Position numbers and translations under genes: made by a program. The notes under the pieces were generated by a model, which saw only the letters and a program-made list of their open reading frames with translations, was not told the DNA's origin and ran no database searches. This document shows, in pieces, positions 36,084 to 45,248 of a DNA stretch of 64,000 nt. Numbering within the stretch: the first letter of the stretch is position 1; every line of letters starts with the position of its first letter. The DNA lies in contig NZ_JAGEOJ010000008.1 of assembly GCF_017573505.1 (NCBI RefSeq), forward strand, positions 186,001 through 250,000, written 5' to 3'. The stretch comes from Actinomadura barringtoniae (GTDB lineage: Bacteria > Actinomycetota > Actinomycetes > Streptosporangiales > Streptosporangiaceae).

Positions 36084-36810
36084 CGAGCGGCCCGACCTCG
36101 CGCACCCGCGCCGGCCGCATCCGCGACGTCAGCCCCGAGACACTCAGCGCGCCCGCCACCCGTTCCGCATGGTCGAAGATCGCCGCCGCCACGCAGCGCA
36201 CCTCGGGCTCGTTCTCCCGATCATCAACGGCGTACCCCATCCGCCGTACCTCGGCCAGCTCGGCCCGCAGCCGCGCCGGATCGGTGATGGTCCGTTCGGT
36301 CACCGCAGGCAGCCCGGCGGCGATCACGCCCTCAACGGCCTCCTCGTCCAGCCACGCGAGCATCGCCTTGCCGACCGCCGTCCGGTAGGCGGGCATCCGG
36401 CTCCCCACCCGCGACGCCATCCGCACGTGATGCTCGTTCTCGACCTTGTCGATGTAGACCACGTCCGGCAGGTCGTGCACCACCAGGTGGCAGGTCTCCC
36501 CCACCTCATGCTGCAACCGCCGCAACGGCTCCGCAGCCACCGTCCGCAGGTCGAGCGAAGCCAGATAAGCCTGGCTCAGCGACAGCGTCCCGGGGCCGAG
36601 CCTGAACCGGCCCGTTTCGTGGTCGCGCGCGAGCAGGTCGGCCTCCACGAGCGGCACCGTGAGCCGCAGCACCGTGCTCTTGCTCAGCTCCAGATCCTCG
36701 GCGATCCGCGTCAGCGGAACGCCCCGCCCGCCGCCCGCGTTCGCCCGCACGTACTCCAGCACGCCCAGCGCCCGCCGCAACGACGCCGACCGATTCCGCT
36801 CACCCGTCAT
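36013..36810 (-). CDS. IclR family transcriptional regulator
   Basis: 265 residues. Winged HTH in residues ~8-70 (LRRALGVLEYVRANAGGG, PLTRIAEDLELSKSTVLRL) and an IclR effector-binding domain (ASRVGSRMPAYRTAVGKAML, VDDRENEPEVRCVAAAIFD, GALSVSGL). The TAVGKAMLA and ENEPEVRCVAA strings are family hallmarks. It is divergent from the lactonase/hexosaminidase pair, which is its probable target. CACAACATTGTG lies 33 bp upstream. Confidence 0.93.
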   Translation of the reverse strand: MTGERNRSASLRRALGVLEYVRANAGGGRGVPLTRIAEDLELSKSTVLRLTVPLVEADLLARDHETGRFRLGPGTLSLSQAYLASLDLRTVAAEPLRRLQHEVGETCHLVVHDLPDVVYIDKVENEHHVRMASRVGSRMPAYRTAVGKAMLAWLDEEAVEGVIAAGLPAVTERTITDPARLRAELAEVRRMGYAVDDRENEPEVRCVAAAIFDHAERVAGALSVSGLTSRMRPARVREVGPLVTQACREISRVLGAGSATRARRG

Positions 36811-36842
36811 GGCCGCTCCTCCGCAACGCCAACTCTTCGCAA

Positions 36843-36854
36843 CACAACATTGTG
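36843..36854. promoter_or_regulatory. Candidate IclR operator
   Basis: CACAACATTGTG: arms CACAA and TTGTG around a 2-base centre, between the divergent IclR and lactonase genes. Position and symmetry only. Confidence 0.35.
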
Positions 36855-36944
36855 CAATGCAGAATCTTCGGGCTCGGATCTTTGCCGCAAGGGCGCTTCG
36901 GGTGACCGTGTCTGTCGATCGTCAAGGCGATGGAAGGCGGCACG

Positions 36945-38075
36945 ATGGGCACGAACGGATCCACCCGCCGAAGGTTCCTCGGGCTGATGGGCGGGGTGAT
37001 GATGGGAGGCCCCTTGATGTCGGCTCAGGCCAGCGCCAAGACCAGTGACGGAACGAAGGAACGGCTCGCGTACATCGGCACCTATACGGACGAGGGCGGA
37101 CGCGGCGTTCTGCTGGCGCGGGCCGACGAGTCGGGCGCACTGATGATCGAGAAGGCGCTGAGTGATGTCGAGCGGCCCTCGTTCCTGGCGGCGCCACCGC
37201 GCGGGCGGCGGCTGTACGCGGTCAGCGAGGTCGCCGAGGGCCAGGTGTACGCGCTGGACGTGGCGCGCGACGGTTCGCTGAACGTGCTGAATCATCAGCC
37301 GACACATGGGGACTCGCCCGCGCATCTGTCGGTGCATCCGAGCGGGCGTCATCTGCTGAGCGCCAACTTCTTCGGCAGCGACATCGCGGTGCACCCGATC
37401 CGGGAGGACGGGTCGCTCGGGGCCGCCAGCGATGTGGTCGCGCATGAGGGGTCGGGGCCCAGGCCCGACCAGAAGGCTCCGCATCCGCACCAGATCATCA
37501 CCGACCCGGCCGGGCGCTTCATCCTGGTGACCGACCTCGGCAACGACACCGTGTACGTCTACCGGCTTGAGGACGGGCGGCTGCACGAGCACTCGACCGT
37601 GAAGCTGACCCCCGGCGCCGGGCCTCGGCACATGGCCTTCCACCCGAACGGGCGGACGCTGTATGTGATCTGTGAGCTGGACTCGACCGTGGTGGTGCTC
37701 GACTACGACGGGGCGCACGGACGGCTTGAGGCGGGACAGGTCCTGTCGACCGTTCCGGAGGGAGCCGGGGACAACTACCCGGGCGAGATCCTGGTGTCGG
37801 GCGACGGACGGTTCGTGTACGGGACCAACCGAGGTCACGACAGCGTGGCCGTCTTCACCACAGGGTCGGGCGGGCGGTCGCTGACGCTCACCGGGACCGT
37901 GCCGTGCGGGGGTGTGTGGCCGCGCCACATGACCCTCGCCGACCGGGGGCGGCTGATGTACGTGTCCAACCAGAAGTCGGGCGACGTGACCTCGTTCCAT
38001 GTGGACGGCGCACACCTGAAGCCCGGCGCGATCCTCAAGACTCCGGCACCTGTTTGCGTCCTTCCCCGCTTCTGA
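36945..38075 (+). CDS. Tat-exported lactonase-like seven-bladed beta-propeller
   Basis: 376 residues. Twin-arginine signal TRRRFLGLMGGVMMGG, then a propeller of the 6-phosphogluconolactonase/lactonase family: LAYIGTYTDEGGRGVLLARA at the first blade, SPAHLSVHPSGRHLLSAN, KAPHPHQIITDPAGRFILVT, GAGPRHMAFHPNGRTLYVI and WPRHMTLADRGRLMYVSN in successive blades. Export argues against a pentose-phosphate role; a periplasmic or cell-wall carbohydrate lactonase is more likely. ATG 36945 has GGAAGG 7 bases upstream; ATG 36930 is possible. 25 bp before the hexosaminidase gene. Confidence 0.88.
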   Translation: MGTNGSTRRRFLGLMGGVMMGGPLMSAQASAKTSDGTKERLAYIGTYTDEGGRGVLLARADESGALMIEKALSDVERPSFLAAPPRGRRLYAVSEVAEGQVYALDVARDGSLNVLNHQPTHGDSPAHLSVHPSGRHLLSANFFGSDIAVHPIREDGSLGAASDVVAHEGSGPRPDQKAPHPHQIITDPAGRFILVTDLGNDTVYVYRLEDGRLHEHSTVKLTPGAGPRHMAFHPNGRTLYVICELDSTVVVLDYDGAHGRLEAGQVLSTVPEGAGDNYPGEILVSGDGRFVYGTNRGHDSVAVFTTGSGGRSLTLTGTVPCGGVWPRHMTLADRGRLMYVSNQKSGDVTSFHVDGAHLKPGAILKTPAPVCVLPRF

Positions 38076-38100
38076 TCCTGGTTCAGAGGAGCTCCCCCCG

Positions 38101-39831
38101 ATGCTGAAGACCGCTTTCGCCGCGCTGTTCGCCGTCACCGCCGCCGGGGCCGCCGTCGTTCCGGCGCCGGCGGCGTCGGCCGCGCCCGCCGCCCGTCAAT
38201 GCGATCCGGCCGCGTACGTCGCCAAGATGACCGACGAGGAGAAGGTCGGGCAGATGGTCATGGCGATCACCCATGACGGGCCCGACGGGATGCCGAACGA
38301 CGAGACCCGGCAGTCGATCCAGGACCTCAAGATCGGATCGGTGCTCACCTCCGAGCCGGAGAATCCGGGGCTGGCCGCGAGGTACTCCAACAGGATCCAG
38401 CAGTGGTCGAAGGACACGCGGCTGGGGCTGCCCTTGCTGGTGTCGGGCGACTTCGAGTTCGGCACGACGCACAACGTTCGCGAGGGCACGACGCCGCTGC
38501 CGAACGCGATGGGGCTCGGCGCGGCGCGGGACCCGGCGCTCGCCCGGGAGGCCGCCTACATCACGGCGGCCGAGGCCAAGGCGATGGGGTTCCAATGGAA
38601 CTACGCCCCTGTCGCCGATGTGAACACCAACCCGACCAACCCGATCATCGGGGTCCGGTCGTTCGGTGAACGGACCGACCTGGTCAGCAAGCTGGTCGAG
38701 ACGCAGGCGCGGGCGTACGAGAAGGCCGGGATGATCGCCACGCCCAAGCACTTCCCCGGCCACGGCGACACCAAGGACGACAGCCATCTGCAGCTGCCGT
38801 CGGTGGACTACGACAGGGCGACGTTGGAACGGGTTCACCTGCCCTCGTTCCAGGCCGCCATCAAGGCCGGTGTGCCCGCGATCATGACGGCGCACGTGGT
38901 GGTCAAGGCGATCGACCCGGACCTGCCCGCGACGCTCTCGCCGAAGATCCTGACCGGCCTGCTCCGCGAGCAGCTCGGCTTCACGGGCCTGATCGTCACC
39001 GACGGCATGGACATGGACGCCATCGCCAAGAACTGGGGAACCCGCGAGGCCACCGTGATGGCGGTCAAGGCGGGCGCGGACGTCATCATGTCCAGCGGCG
39101 AGTACAAGACCCACGTGGACGCGGTCGGCGCGCTCCTGGACGCCGTGCGCTCGGGCGACCTGCCGCGTGCGCGGATCGACGAGTCGGTCAGGCGCGTGCT
39201 GGACCTCAAGTGCCGGTACGGGGCGTTCGACCACCGGTTCGTCAGCCCCGAACGGGCCGAGCGCGTCTCGGGCAACCCGGCGTTCCTCAAGCAGGCGCGG
39301 CGCATCGCGCAGGCCGGGGTCACGCTGGTGAAGAACGACGATCACGTCCTGCCCTATGACCCGCGTTCGAACCAGCGCACCTTCGTGGCCGCCGCGGCCC
39401 AGGCGAACGAGCTGGCGCAGGCGGTGGACGAGGCGAGCCGGGGCCCGGTGACGCACTGGCAGCCCGCCACCCCCGACCCGACCGACGCCGAGATCGCCGA
39501 GGCCGTCCGGCAGGCGGGCGGCGCCGACCGGATCATCGTCGGCACGTACGCCAAGGGCCCGCTGCCCGCCGGGCAGGCCAGGCTCGTCCGCGCCCTGCAG
39601 GCCACCGGCAAGCCGGTCGCCGCGATCGCGACCGGCCTGCCGTACGACATCGGCTCCTACCCGGACGTGAAGGCCTACATCGCCTCCTACGCCACCACCG
39701 CGCGCGTGCAGCGGGTCGACCTGACCATGCTGCGGGCGACCGCCGACGTCGTGTTCGGCGCCCAGCCGGGCGGCAGGCTGCCGGTGACGATCGCGGGCCG
39801 GTACGCCTACGGGCACGGCCTCCGCTACTGA
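38101..39831 (+). CDS. Secreted GH3 beta-N-acetylhexosaminidase (NagZ type)
   Basis: 576 residues with an Ala-rich signal peptide ending near ASAAPA. The motif KHFPGHGDTKDDSH carries the Asp-His dyad that marks GlcNAc-removing GH3 enzymes. Nucleophile Asp in VTDGMDMDAIAKN. A short C-terminal alpha/beta domain is present (VTLVKNDDHVLPY, ADVVFGAQPGGRLPVTI). It probably removes terminal GlcNAc from peptidoglycan or chitin fragments outside the cell. Same transcript as the lactonase gene. Start supported by GAGGAG. Confidence 0.93.
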   Translation: MLKTAFAALFAVTAAGAAVVPAPAASAAPAARQCDPAAYVAKMTDEEKVGQMVMAITHDGPDGMPNDETRQSIQDLKIGSVLTSEPENPGLAARYSNRIQQWSKDTRLGLPLLVSGDFEFGTTHNVREGTTPLPNAMGLGAARDPALAREAAYITAAEAKAMGFQWNYAPVADVNTNPTNPIIGVRSFGERTDLVSKLVETQARAYEKAGMIATPKHFPGHGDTKDDSHLQLPSVDYDRATLERVHLPSFQAAIKAGVPAIMTAHVVVKAIDPDLPATLSPKILTGLLREQLGFTGLIVTDGMDMDAIAKNWGTREATVMAVKAGADVIMSSGEYKTHVDAVGALLDAVRSGDLPRARIDESVRRVLDLKCRYGAFDHRFVSPERAERVSGNPAFLKQARRIAQAGVTLVKNDDHVLPYDPRSNQRTFVAAAAQANELAQAVDEASRGPVTHWQPATPDPTDAEIAEAVRQAGGADRIIVGTYAKGPLPAGQARLVRALQATGKPVAAIATGLPYDIGSYPDVKAYIASYATTARVQRVDLTMLRATADVVFGAQPGGRLPVTIAGRYAYGHGLRY

Positions 39832-39857
39832 GCCGACGGCCGCTACTGAGCCGAGGG
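39822..39857. repeat. 18-bp tandem duplication spanning two convergent stop codons
   Basis: CCGCTACTGAGCCGACGG (39822-39839) is followed at once by a copy with one mismatch (39840-39857). Copy one contains the hexosaminidase TGA, copy two the PPK2 TAG on the other strand. Confidence 0.8.
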
Positions 39858-40658
39858 CGACGACAGGGTCGCCGCGTGATCCGGGACGTAGGTCTGCATG
39901 TCACGCGGCGACCGCTCGTAGCCCTTCGGCGCCGGGCGCTTGGGGAACTCCAGCGTCTTCGGCGGAGGCGCCTTGTAGTCGACGGTCGACAGCAGGTGGG
40001 CGATCATGTTGATGCGGGCCCGCCGCTTGTCGTCGCTCTCCACGACGTACCAGGGCGCCTCGGGGATGTCGGTGTAGACCATCATCTCGTCCTTGGCCCT
40101 GGAGTAGTCCTCCCAGCGGGTGATCGACTCCAGGTCCATCGCCGACAGCTTCCAGCGCCGCATCGGATCGTCGCGCCGGCCGCGGAACCGGCGCTCCTGC
40201 TCGGCGTCGCTGACCGAGAACCAGTACTTGCGCAGCAGGATGCCGTCCTCCACCAGCAGCCGTTCGAAGATCGGGCACTGGTGGAGGAAGCGCATGTACT
40301 CCTGCTTGGTGCAGAACCCCATCACCCGTTCGACGCCCGCCCGGTTGTACCAGGACCGGTCGAACAGCACGATCTCGCCCGCGGCGGGCAGGTGCTCGAC
40401 ATAGCGCTGGAAGTACCACTCGGTGCGTTCGCGCTCGGTGGGCGCGGGCAGCGCGACGATGCGGGCGACGCGCGGGTTGAGGTAGGTGGTGACCCGTTTG
40501 ATCGCGCCGCCCTTCCCTGCGGCGTCGCGGCCCTCGAAGACCACGACGATGCGGGCGCCCTCGGCGCGCACCCATTCCTGCAGCTCGACCAGCTCCGCCT
40601 GGAGGCGGAACAGCTCCTTCTCGTACAGCTCGCGCGGCATCCGCTTGACCTTGCTCAT
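39843..40658 (-). CDS. ppk2: Polyphosphate kinase 2
   Basis: 271-residue PPK2-family kinase that uses polyphosphate to phosphorylate nucleotides, or the reverse. Seen: Walker A FEGRDAAGKGGAIKR, Walker B IVLFDRSWYNRAGVE, lid Arg-rich RRFRGRRDDPMRRWK, and the C-terminal APWYVVESDDKRRARIN. The single-domain length fits class I/III. ATG 40658 is chosen; the upstream frame to TTG 40694 lacks support. It ends within the tandem duplication shared with the hexosaminidase gene. Confidence 0.94.
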   Translation of the reverse strand: MSKVKRMPRELYEKELFRLQAELVELQEWVRAEGARIVVVFEGRDAAGKGGAIKRVTTYLNPRVARIVALPAPTERERTEWYFQRYVEHLPAAGEIVLFDRSWYNRAGVERVMGFCTKQEYMRFLHQCPIFERLLVEDGILLRKYWFSVSDAEQERRFRGRRDDPMRRWKLSAMDLESITRWEDYSRAKDEMMVYTDIPEAPWYVVESDDKRRARINMIAHLLSTVDYKAPPPKTLEFPKRPAPKGYERSPRDMQTYVPDHAATLSSPSAQ

Positions 40659-40712
40659 GCTGTCCAGATTCCACGCATGAGGGGCCGGGTTCAATCGCCG
40701 TTCAGTAGCCGT

Positions 40713-41765
40713 TCAGCCGGCCGCCGACACGTCCGCGACGACGCAGCTGACGTTGTCGGGCCCGCCCTGCGCGATGGCGAGGTCGACCAGCTCCCGTACG
40801 GCGTCCTCCGGCTCGCCGACCGTGAGGATGACGCGCCGCAGGTCCTCGGGCGGAACGACGGCGGACAGGCCGTCGGAGCAGAGCAGGTACCGGTCACCGG
40901 CCTCGGCGTCGTGCAGGCGGACGTCGGGCCGGTCCTCGCCGTTCCCCCACAGCGCCCGGAGCAGCAGGGCGCGCTGCGGGTGAACGATCGCCTCCTCGGG
41001 GGTGAGACGGCCGTCGTCGACCATCGACTGGACCAGGGTGTGGTCGGTGGTGACCTGGAAGATGTCGCCGCTCGCGGTTCTCAGGTAGGCGCGCGAGTCG
41101 CCGATGTGGACCAGGCCGAGCCGCGAGCCGGTCCACAGCATCGCGGTCAGCGTCGTCCCGGACTCGTCGGCGCCGCCGACGCCGGTGACGGCCCGGCCCG
41201 CCTGGTCGACGGCCTCGTCCAGAACGTTCAGCAGGTCGCCGGCGGGCAGCGACTCGATGCCCTTCAGCGCCTCGATCGCGGCGGCGCTGGCGGAGGCCCC
41301 GCTCGGCCCGTAGCCGTCGGCGACGGCGAGCAGGTGCGAGTCGGCGTAGGCGGCGTCCTGGTTGCTCTCGCGGACCAGGCCGTTCTCCGAACGGGTGGCG
41401 TAACGGATCTCCAGCTTCTGAGGCATGATCGGCTCCCTTCTCGACAGGTGATCGATGAGGAAGCCGGCCAGCTCGCGCCTCTCGGCGGTCTCGGCCTCGA
41501 CCCGCGCCCAGAACGCCCGCACCTCCTGCGCGGCGCCCGCCGGCGGCTGGTCGCAGACCGCGCGGATGCGGGTCAGCGGCATGCCGAGGCGGCGCAGCCA
41601 CGCCACGAGGCGGGCGCGTTCCAGCTGCTTGGGGTCATAGAGGCGGTAGCCCGTCGCCGGGTCGACCTTGGCGGGCACGACCAGGCCGAGTTCGTCATAG
41701 AGCCGCAGCGCCTTCGGGGACAGGCGGGACGCCTTGGCGAAGGCCCCGATCGTCAGCAACTCCAT
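40713..41765 (-). CDS. MerR DNA-binding domain fused to PP2C-type Ser/Thr phosphatase
   Basis: 350 residues. Residues 1-~110: MerR HTH and dimerisation helix (TIGAFAKASRLSPKALRLYD, ATGYRLYDPKQLERARLVAW). Residues ~120-350: a complete PP2C catalytic domain (SENGLVRESNQDAAY, AVADGYGPSG, SGTTLTAML, HIGDSRAYLR, YLLCSDGLS, GGPDNVSCVV), with all metal-binding Asp residues present. An internal ATG begins IMPQKLEIRYATRSENG, so a free phosphatase could be made by internal initiation. It probably links Ser/Thr dephosphorylation to transcription. No kinase gene is adjacent. Confidence 0.92.
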   Translation of the reverse strand: MELLTIGAFAKASRLSPKALRLYDELGLVVPAKVDPATGYRLYDPKQLERARLVAWLRRLGMPLTRIRAVCDQPPAGAAQEVRAFWARVEAETAERRELAGFLIDHLSRREPIMPQKLEIRYATRSENGLVRESNQDAAYADSHLLAVADGYGPSGASASAAAIEALKGIESLPAGDLLNVLDEAVDQAGRAVTGVGGADESGTTLTAMLWTGSRLGLVHIGDSRAYLRTASGDIFQVTTDHTLVQSMVDDGRLTPEEAIVHPQRALLLRALWGNGEDRPDVRLHDAEAGDRYLLCSDGLSAVVPPEDLRRVILTVGEPEDAVRELVDLAIAQGGPDNVSCVVADVSAAG

Positions 41766-41844
41766 GACCGCTCCTCATCGTTCGGTTGTCGACGAGCCTG
41801 CGGCTTGCCCCTTGGTGAAGGTCAAGCGCGGCCGCCGAGCCGGA

Positions 41845-42459
41845 TCAGGCGTTGGCGGCGCGGATCGCCTCGGCGAGGTCGGGATCGCCGTGGGTGGCGT
41901 CGGTCTTCAACGCGTCGACGATCCGGTCGACGATCTCGGCGGGCTTGTCCTGGCTGAGCTTGGCCTTCCCCACGATCCGGGTGGGAACGAGCCGGAATCC
42001 GACCGTACCGGGCATGATCTCGCGCGCGTAGTCCTCGACGCTGCTGAGCTTGAACGGGTGGGGCCGCGGCGCCTCGAAGTGGTCGATCGTGTCCGACAGC
42101 ACCTGGTAGGTGTCCTCGGCGCCGAGGATCTCGGGCGTGCCCGACAGGTGGGCGACCACGAAGTCCCACGTCGAGACGTACGGGCCGTCCTGGTAGAAGC
42201 TCGCCGGGATGTAGCCGTTCACGCCCTGGACGATGATGGTGATCTCGCGGGTCCCGAGCCGGTGGTGGTCGCCGTCCTGCCTGGCGAGGTGGCCGACGAT
42301 CGCGACCCCGGGGTGGGCGGGGTCGGGGAGGATCGGCAGGTGCGAGACGACGGGCCGGCCGTCGTCGCCGACGCTGACCATCGTCGCCCAGCCGTTGGCG
42401 TCGATCAGGGCGCGCAGCGCCTCCGGGTCGTCCACGGCGTACATGTCCTGCTCGAGCAC
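41845..42459 (-). CDS. PaiB-type FMN-binding protein
   Basis: 204 residues of the PaiB/FMN-binding split-barrel family. Seen: LIDANGWATMVSVGDDGRPV, HLPILPD, GHLARQD, FQGVNGYIPASFY-like VQGVNGYIPASFYQ, and VSTWDFVVAHLSG, then a short C-terminal helix. In Bacillus, PaiB represses sporulation and protease genes; here it may only bind a flavin. GTG 42459 has GGAGG at 7 bases. Confidence 0.88.
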   Translation of the reverse strand: MLEQDMYAVDDPEALRALIDANGWATMVSVGDDGRPVVSHLPILPDPAHPGVAIVGHLARQDGDHHRLGTREITIIVQGVNGYIPASFYQDGPYVSTWDFVVAHLSGTPEILGAEDTYQVLSDTIDHFEAPRPHPFKLSSVEDYAREIMPGTVGFRLVPTRIVGKAKLSQDKPAEIVDRIVDALKTDATHGDPDLAEAIRAANA

Positions 42460-42574
42460 CTGCGGGCCTCCAGTTCACGATGCCGGTTCACGCCGGTCAT
42501 CGTCACTGAAGCACCCGCGTCCCGCGCCGTCAGTCCTCCCAGGACGAGGCGGCCGACTCTTGGTGCCCGCATGG

Positions 42575-44041
42575 TCAGGCGGTGTACTCGTAGTCCTCCA
42601 GCGGGAAGGTGCGGCTGCGGCGGCGGGCGGCGATGACGGTGGAGGGCCGCTGCCAGGGGGCGTCGCCGTGCTCGTCGAAGTAGTAGCTGTTGGCGGTCGC
42701 GCAGTTGCCGTTCAGGAAGACGGTGTCGGGCATCCGGCGGGTCACCCAGCTCATGTAGCGGTCGTGCGCCTGCGGGCGGACCTCGGCGCGGGTGGCGCCC
42801 CGGCGGCGGGTCTCGGTGATGACGCGCAGCGCGTGCCGGATCTGCGCGTCGATCATCTGGAACCAGGACAGGCCGATGTTGCCGTACGGGCCGGGCACCA
42901 GGAACAGGTTCGGGAAGCGCGGCACGCTCGCGCCCTCGTAGGACTGGCGGCGTTCGGCCCGCCAGAACTCGGTGAGCTCGGTGCCCTCGCGGCCGACGAT
43001 CGGGAACGAGATGTCGAAGACCTTGAAGCCGGTGGCGAGGATGAGCGTGTCGATCTCGTGCTCGCGGCCGTCCTTGGTACGGATCCCGGTCTTGGTGATC
43101 CGCTCGATCGGCTCGGTGCGCAGCGCGACGTTGGCGCGGTTGAACGTGCGCAGGTAGTCGTTGGAGAACGAGGGCCGCTTGCAGCCGAAGCCGTACCGCG
43201 GCGTGAGCTCCTCCCGCACCAGCGGGTCCTTGACCTGCTTCTTCAGGTGGCGCAGGCAGCGCTTCTCGACGCGCCGCACCATCGGCGCGAACTGGCGGTG
43301 GTGGACGACGCCGGTGACCAGGACCTCGACGGCGGTGGTGGTGAAGAGCCGCATCGCGCGCTGGGTGGCGGGCACGCGCCGGAACAGCTCCTGCACCGGA
43401 CGCGGGATCCTCGGGTCGACCTTCGGATAGACCCAGATCGGCGTGCGCTGGTAGACGTCCAGGTGCGCGACGTCCTTGGCGATCTCGGGGATGAGCTGCA
43501 GGGCCGTCGCGCCGGTGCCGATGACCGCGACCCGCTCGCCCTTCAGGTCGTGGTCGTGGTCCCAGCGCGCGGTGTGCACGGTGTGGCCGGTGAAGTCGTC
43601 CAGGCCCTCGATCTCGGGGACGCTCGGGGTGGTCAGCGCGCCCTGGCAGGACAGCAGGTAGCGGCCGGTCAGGGTCGCACCGTCCGCCAGCTCGACGTGC
43701 CAGAGATCCTCGTCCTCGGCGAAGCGCGCCCCGGTGACGGTGGAGTTCAGCCGGACGTGCGGGCGGATGCCGTACTTGCTCGCGCAGTGGTCGGCGTACG
43801 ACTTGATCTCCGGACCGCGCGCGTACATCCGCGACCAGGTCGGGCGCGGCTCGAAGGCGAAGGAGTAGGTGGGCGACGGGATGTCGACCGCCAGCCCCGG
43901 ATAGGAGTTGTCCCGCCAGGTGCCGCCGATGTCCCCGGCGCGCTCCAGCAGCACGAAGTCCTCGATGCCCGCCCGCTTCAGCGCGATGCCCGCGCCGATC
44001 CCGGCGAACCCGGCCCCGACGATGATCACCTCATGGTCCAT
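42575..44041 (-). CDS. Flavin-containing Baeyer-Villiger-type monooxygenase
   Basis: 488 residues. FAD Rossmann motif IIVGAGFAGIGAGIAL at the N-terminus, the GGTW segment GDIGGTWRDNSYPGLAVD, the Baeyer-Villiger fingerprint FTGHTVHTARW (FxGxxxHxxxW) near residue 155, a second Rossmann motif VAVIGTGATALQLIPEI for NADPH, and ILATGFKVFD. It converts ketones to esters or lactones using NADPH and O2; the substrate is unknown (steroid- or terpenoid-like possible). Downstream of the group-D hydroxylase-like gene by 52 bp on the same strand. Confidence 0.92.
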   Translation of the reverse strand: MDHEVIIVGAGFAGIGAGIALKRAGIEDFVLLERAGDIGGTWRDNSYPGLAVDIPSPTYSFAFEPRPTWSRMYARGPEIKSYADHCASKYGIRPHVRLNSTVTGARFAEDEDLWHVELADGATLTGRYLLSCQGALTTPSVPEIEGLDDFTGHTVHTARWDHDHDLKGERVAVIGTGATALQLIPEIAKDVAHLDVYQRTPIWVYPKVDPRIPRPVQELFRRVPATQRAMRLFTTTAVEVLVTGVVHHRQFAPMVRRVEKRCLRHLKKQVKDPLVREELTPRYGFGCKRPSFSNDYLRTFNRANVALRTEPIERITKTGIRTKDGREHEIDTLILATGFKVFDISFPIVGREGTELTEFWRAERRQSYEGASVPRFPNLFLVPGPYGNIGLSWFQMIDAQIRHALRVITETRRRGATRAEVRPQAHDRYMSWVTRRMPDTVFLNGNCATANSYYFDEHGDAPWQRPSTVIAARRRSRTFPLEDYEYTA

Positions 44042-44093
44042 GGACCGTATTCTACACAGAGTCCAATAAAGTGGTCGCGTGATCTGCGCCGCT

Positions 44094-45248
44094 TCAGACC
44101 AGGGTGGCGGCGTCCAGTTCGAGGCCGAGATCGACCCGGCCGAACATGGCGTAGGTCTCGTCCAGGTCGTACACGATGTGGCCGGAGATCGTGGCGAGGT
44201 CGCGCTGGACCCGCTGGAACGGCATGTGCTCGAACTGGGCGCTCGCGCCCGCCGCCAGGCACAGGTCGTTCACCACGTTCCGGGCGGTCGTGACCACCTG
44301 GGCGCCGACCAGCCGCGACCGCGCCCGGTCGGCCAGGGTGTAGCGGCCGCCGCCCTCGTACGTCCGCTGCAGCGCGGCGATCGCGTCGTCGAGCAGGAGC
44401 CGCGCCCCGGCGAGCTCGGCGGTCGCCTTGGCCAGCCGCATCTGCGCGGGCACCCGGTCGACCTGCTTGACGCCCGAGTAGGCCAGCACCCGCTCGCGCA
44501 GCCGTTCCTTGAACGTCACCAGCAGCCCCTCGGCCGCGCCGAGGATCGGCGACGCACCGGCGAGCGCCAGCACCGGCACCAGCGGCCACCGGTACGCGGG
44601 CCCGTCATGCAGGTCACGGCCCGGCGTGCTGCCCCGCGCGAGGTCGAGCAGCGGCACGCAGCGGTGCCCCGGAACGAACCGGTCCGGCACCTCGATGTCG
44701 TTGCTCCCGGTGCCGCGCATCCCGCTGGTGAACCAGACGTCGTGCACGACGGCCTCGGCCGCGGGCAGCAGGCAGACCAGCGGCCCGGCATTCGACATCG
44801 CGCTGACCATGACCCAGTCGGCGTGCATCACGCCGGTCCCCCACGACCAGCGCCCGGTCACCCGGTAGCCGCCGTCGGCCACCTCGGCGCGGCCGACGGG
44901 CGCGAGCGTGCAGGGGATGAACGCGTAGGGCCGCCCGGCGAAGACCTCGTCCTGGGCCTTCTGCGGGTAGAGCGCGATCAGCCAGTTGTGCAGCATGTAG
45001 ATCGCCGAGATCCAGCCGGTGGACGCGCACCCCGCGCCCAGCTCCCGCGAGATGCCCGACAGCGTGGCCAGGTCAAGCTCAAGCCCGCCCCGCGCCTTCG
45101 GAACGAGCGTCTCCAGGAACCCGGCGGCGGCCAGGTCGGCGATCGTCTCGTCCGGCGGCCGCCGCAGCTCCTCCGCCTCGCGAGCCCGATCGGCCAGCGT
45201 GGCCGCCAGCACCCTCGCCCGATCGATCAACTCTTCACCTGACGCCAT
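44094..45248 (-). CDS. Acyl-CoA-dehydrogenase-fold flavin hydroxylase (HsaA/HpaH-like)
   Basis: 384 residues. N-terminal helices LIDRARVLAATLADRAREAE and PDETIADLAAAGFLETLVPK, beta-domain RVTGRWSWGTGVMHADWVM and GTGSNDIEVPDRFVP, and C-terminal helices with LVGAQVVTTARNVVNDLCLA. The SWGTG and GTGSNDI motifs and the length fit two-component flavin monooxygenases such as HsaA rather than true acyl-CoA dehydrogenases. Such enzymes need a flavin reductase, not seen here. Probably cotranscribed with the Baeyer-Villiger gene. Confidence 0.85.
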   Translation of the reverse strand: MASGEELIDRARVLAATLADRAREAEELRRPPDETIADLAAAGFLETLVPKARGGLELDLATLSGISRELGAGCASTGWISAIYMLHNWLIALYPQKAQDEVFAGRPYAFIPCTLAPVGRAEVADGGYRVTGRWSWGTGVMHADWVMVSAMSNAGPLVCLLPAAEAVVHDVWFTSGMRGTGSNDIEVPDRFVPGHRCVPLLDLARGSTPGRDLHDGPAYRWPLVPVLALAGASPILGAAEGLLVTFKERLRERVLAYSGVKQVDRVPAQMRLAKATAELAGARLLLDDAIAALQRTYEGGGRYTLADRARSRLVGAQVVTTARNVVNDLCLAAGASAQFEHMPFQRVQRDLATISGHIVYDLDETYAMFGRVDLGLELDAATLV

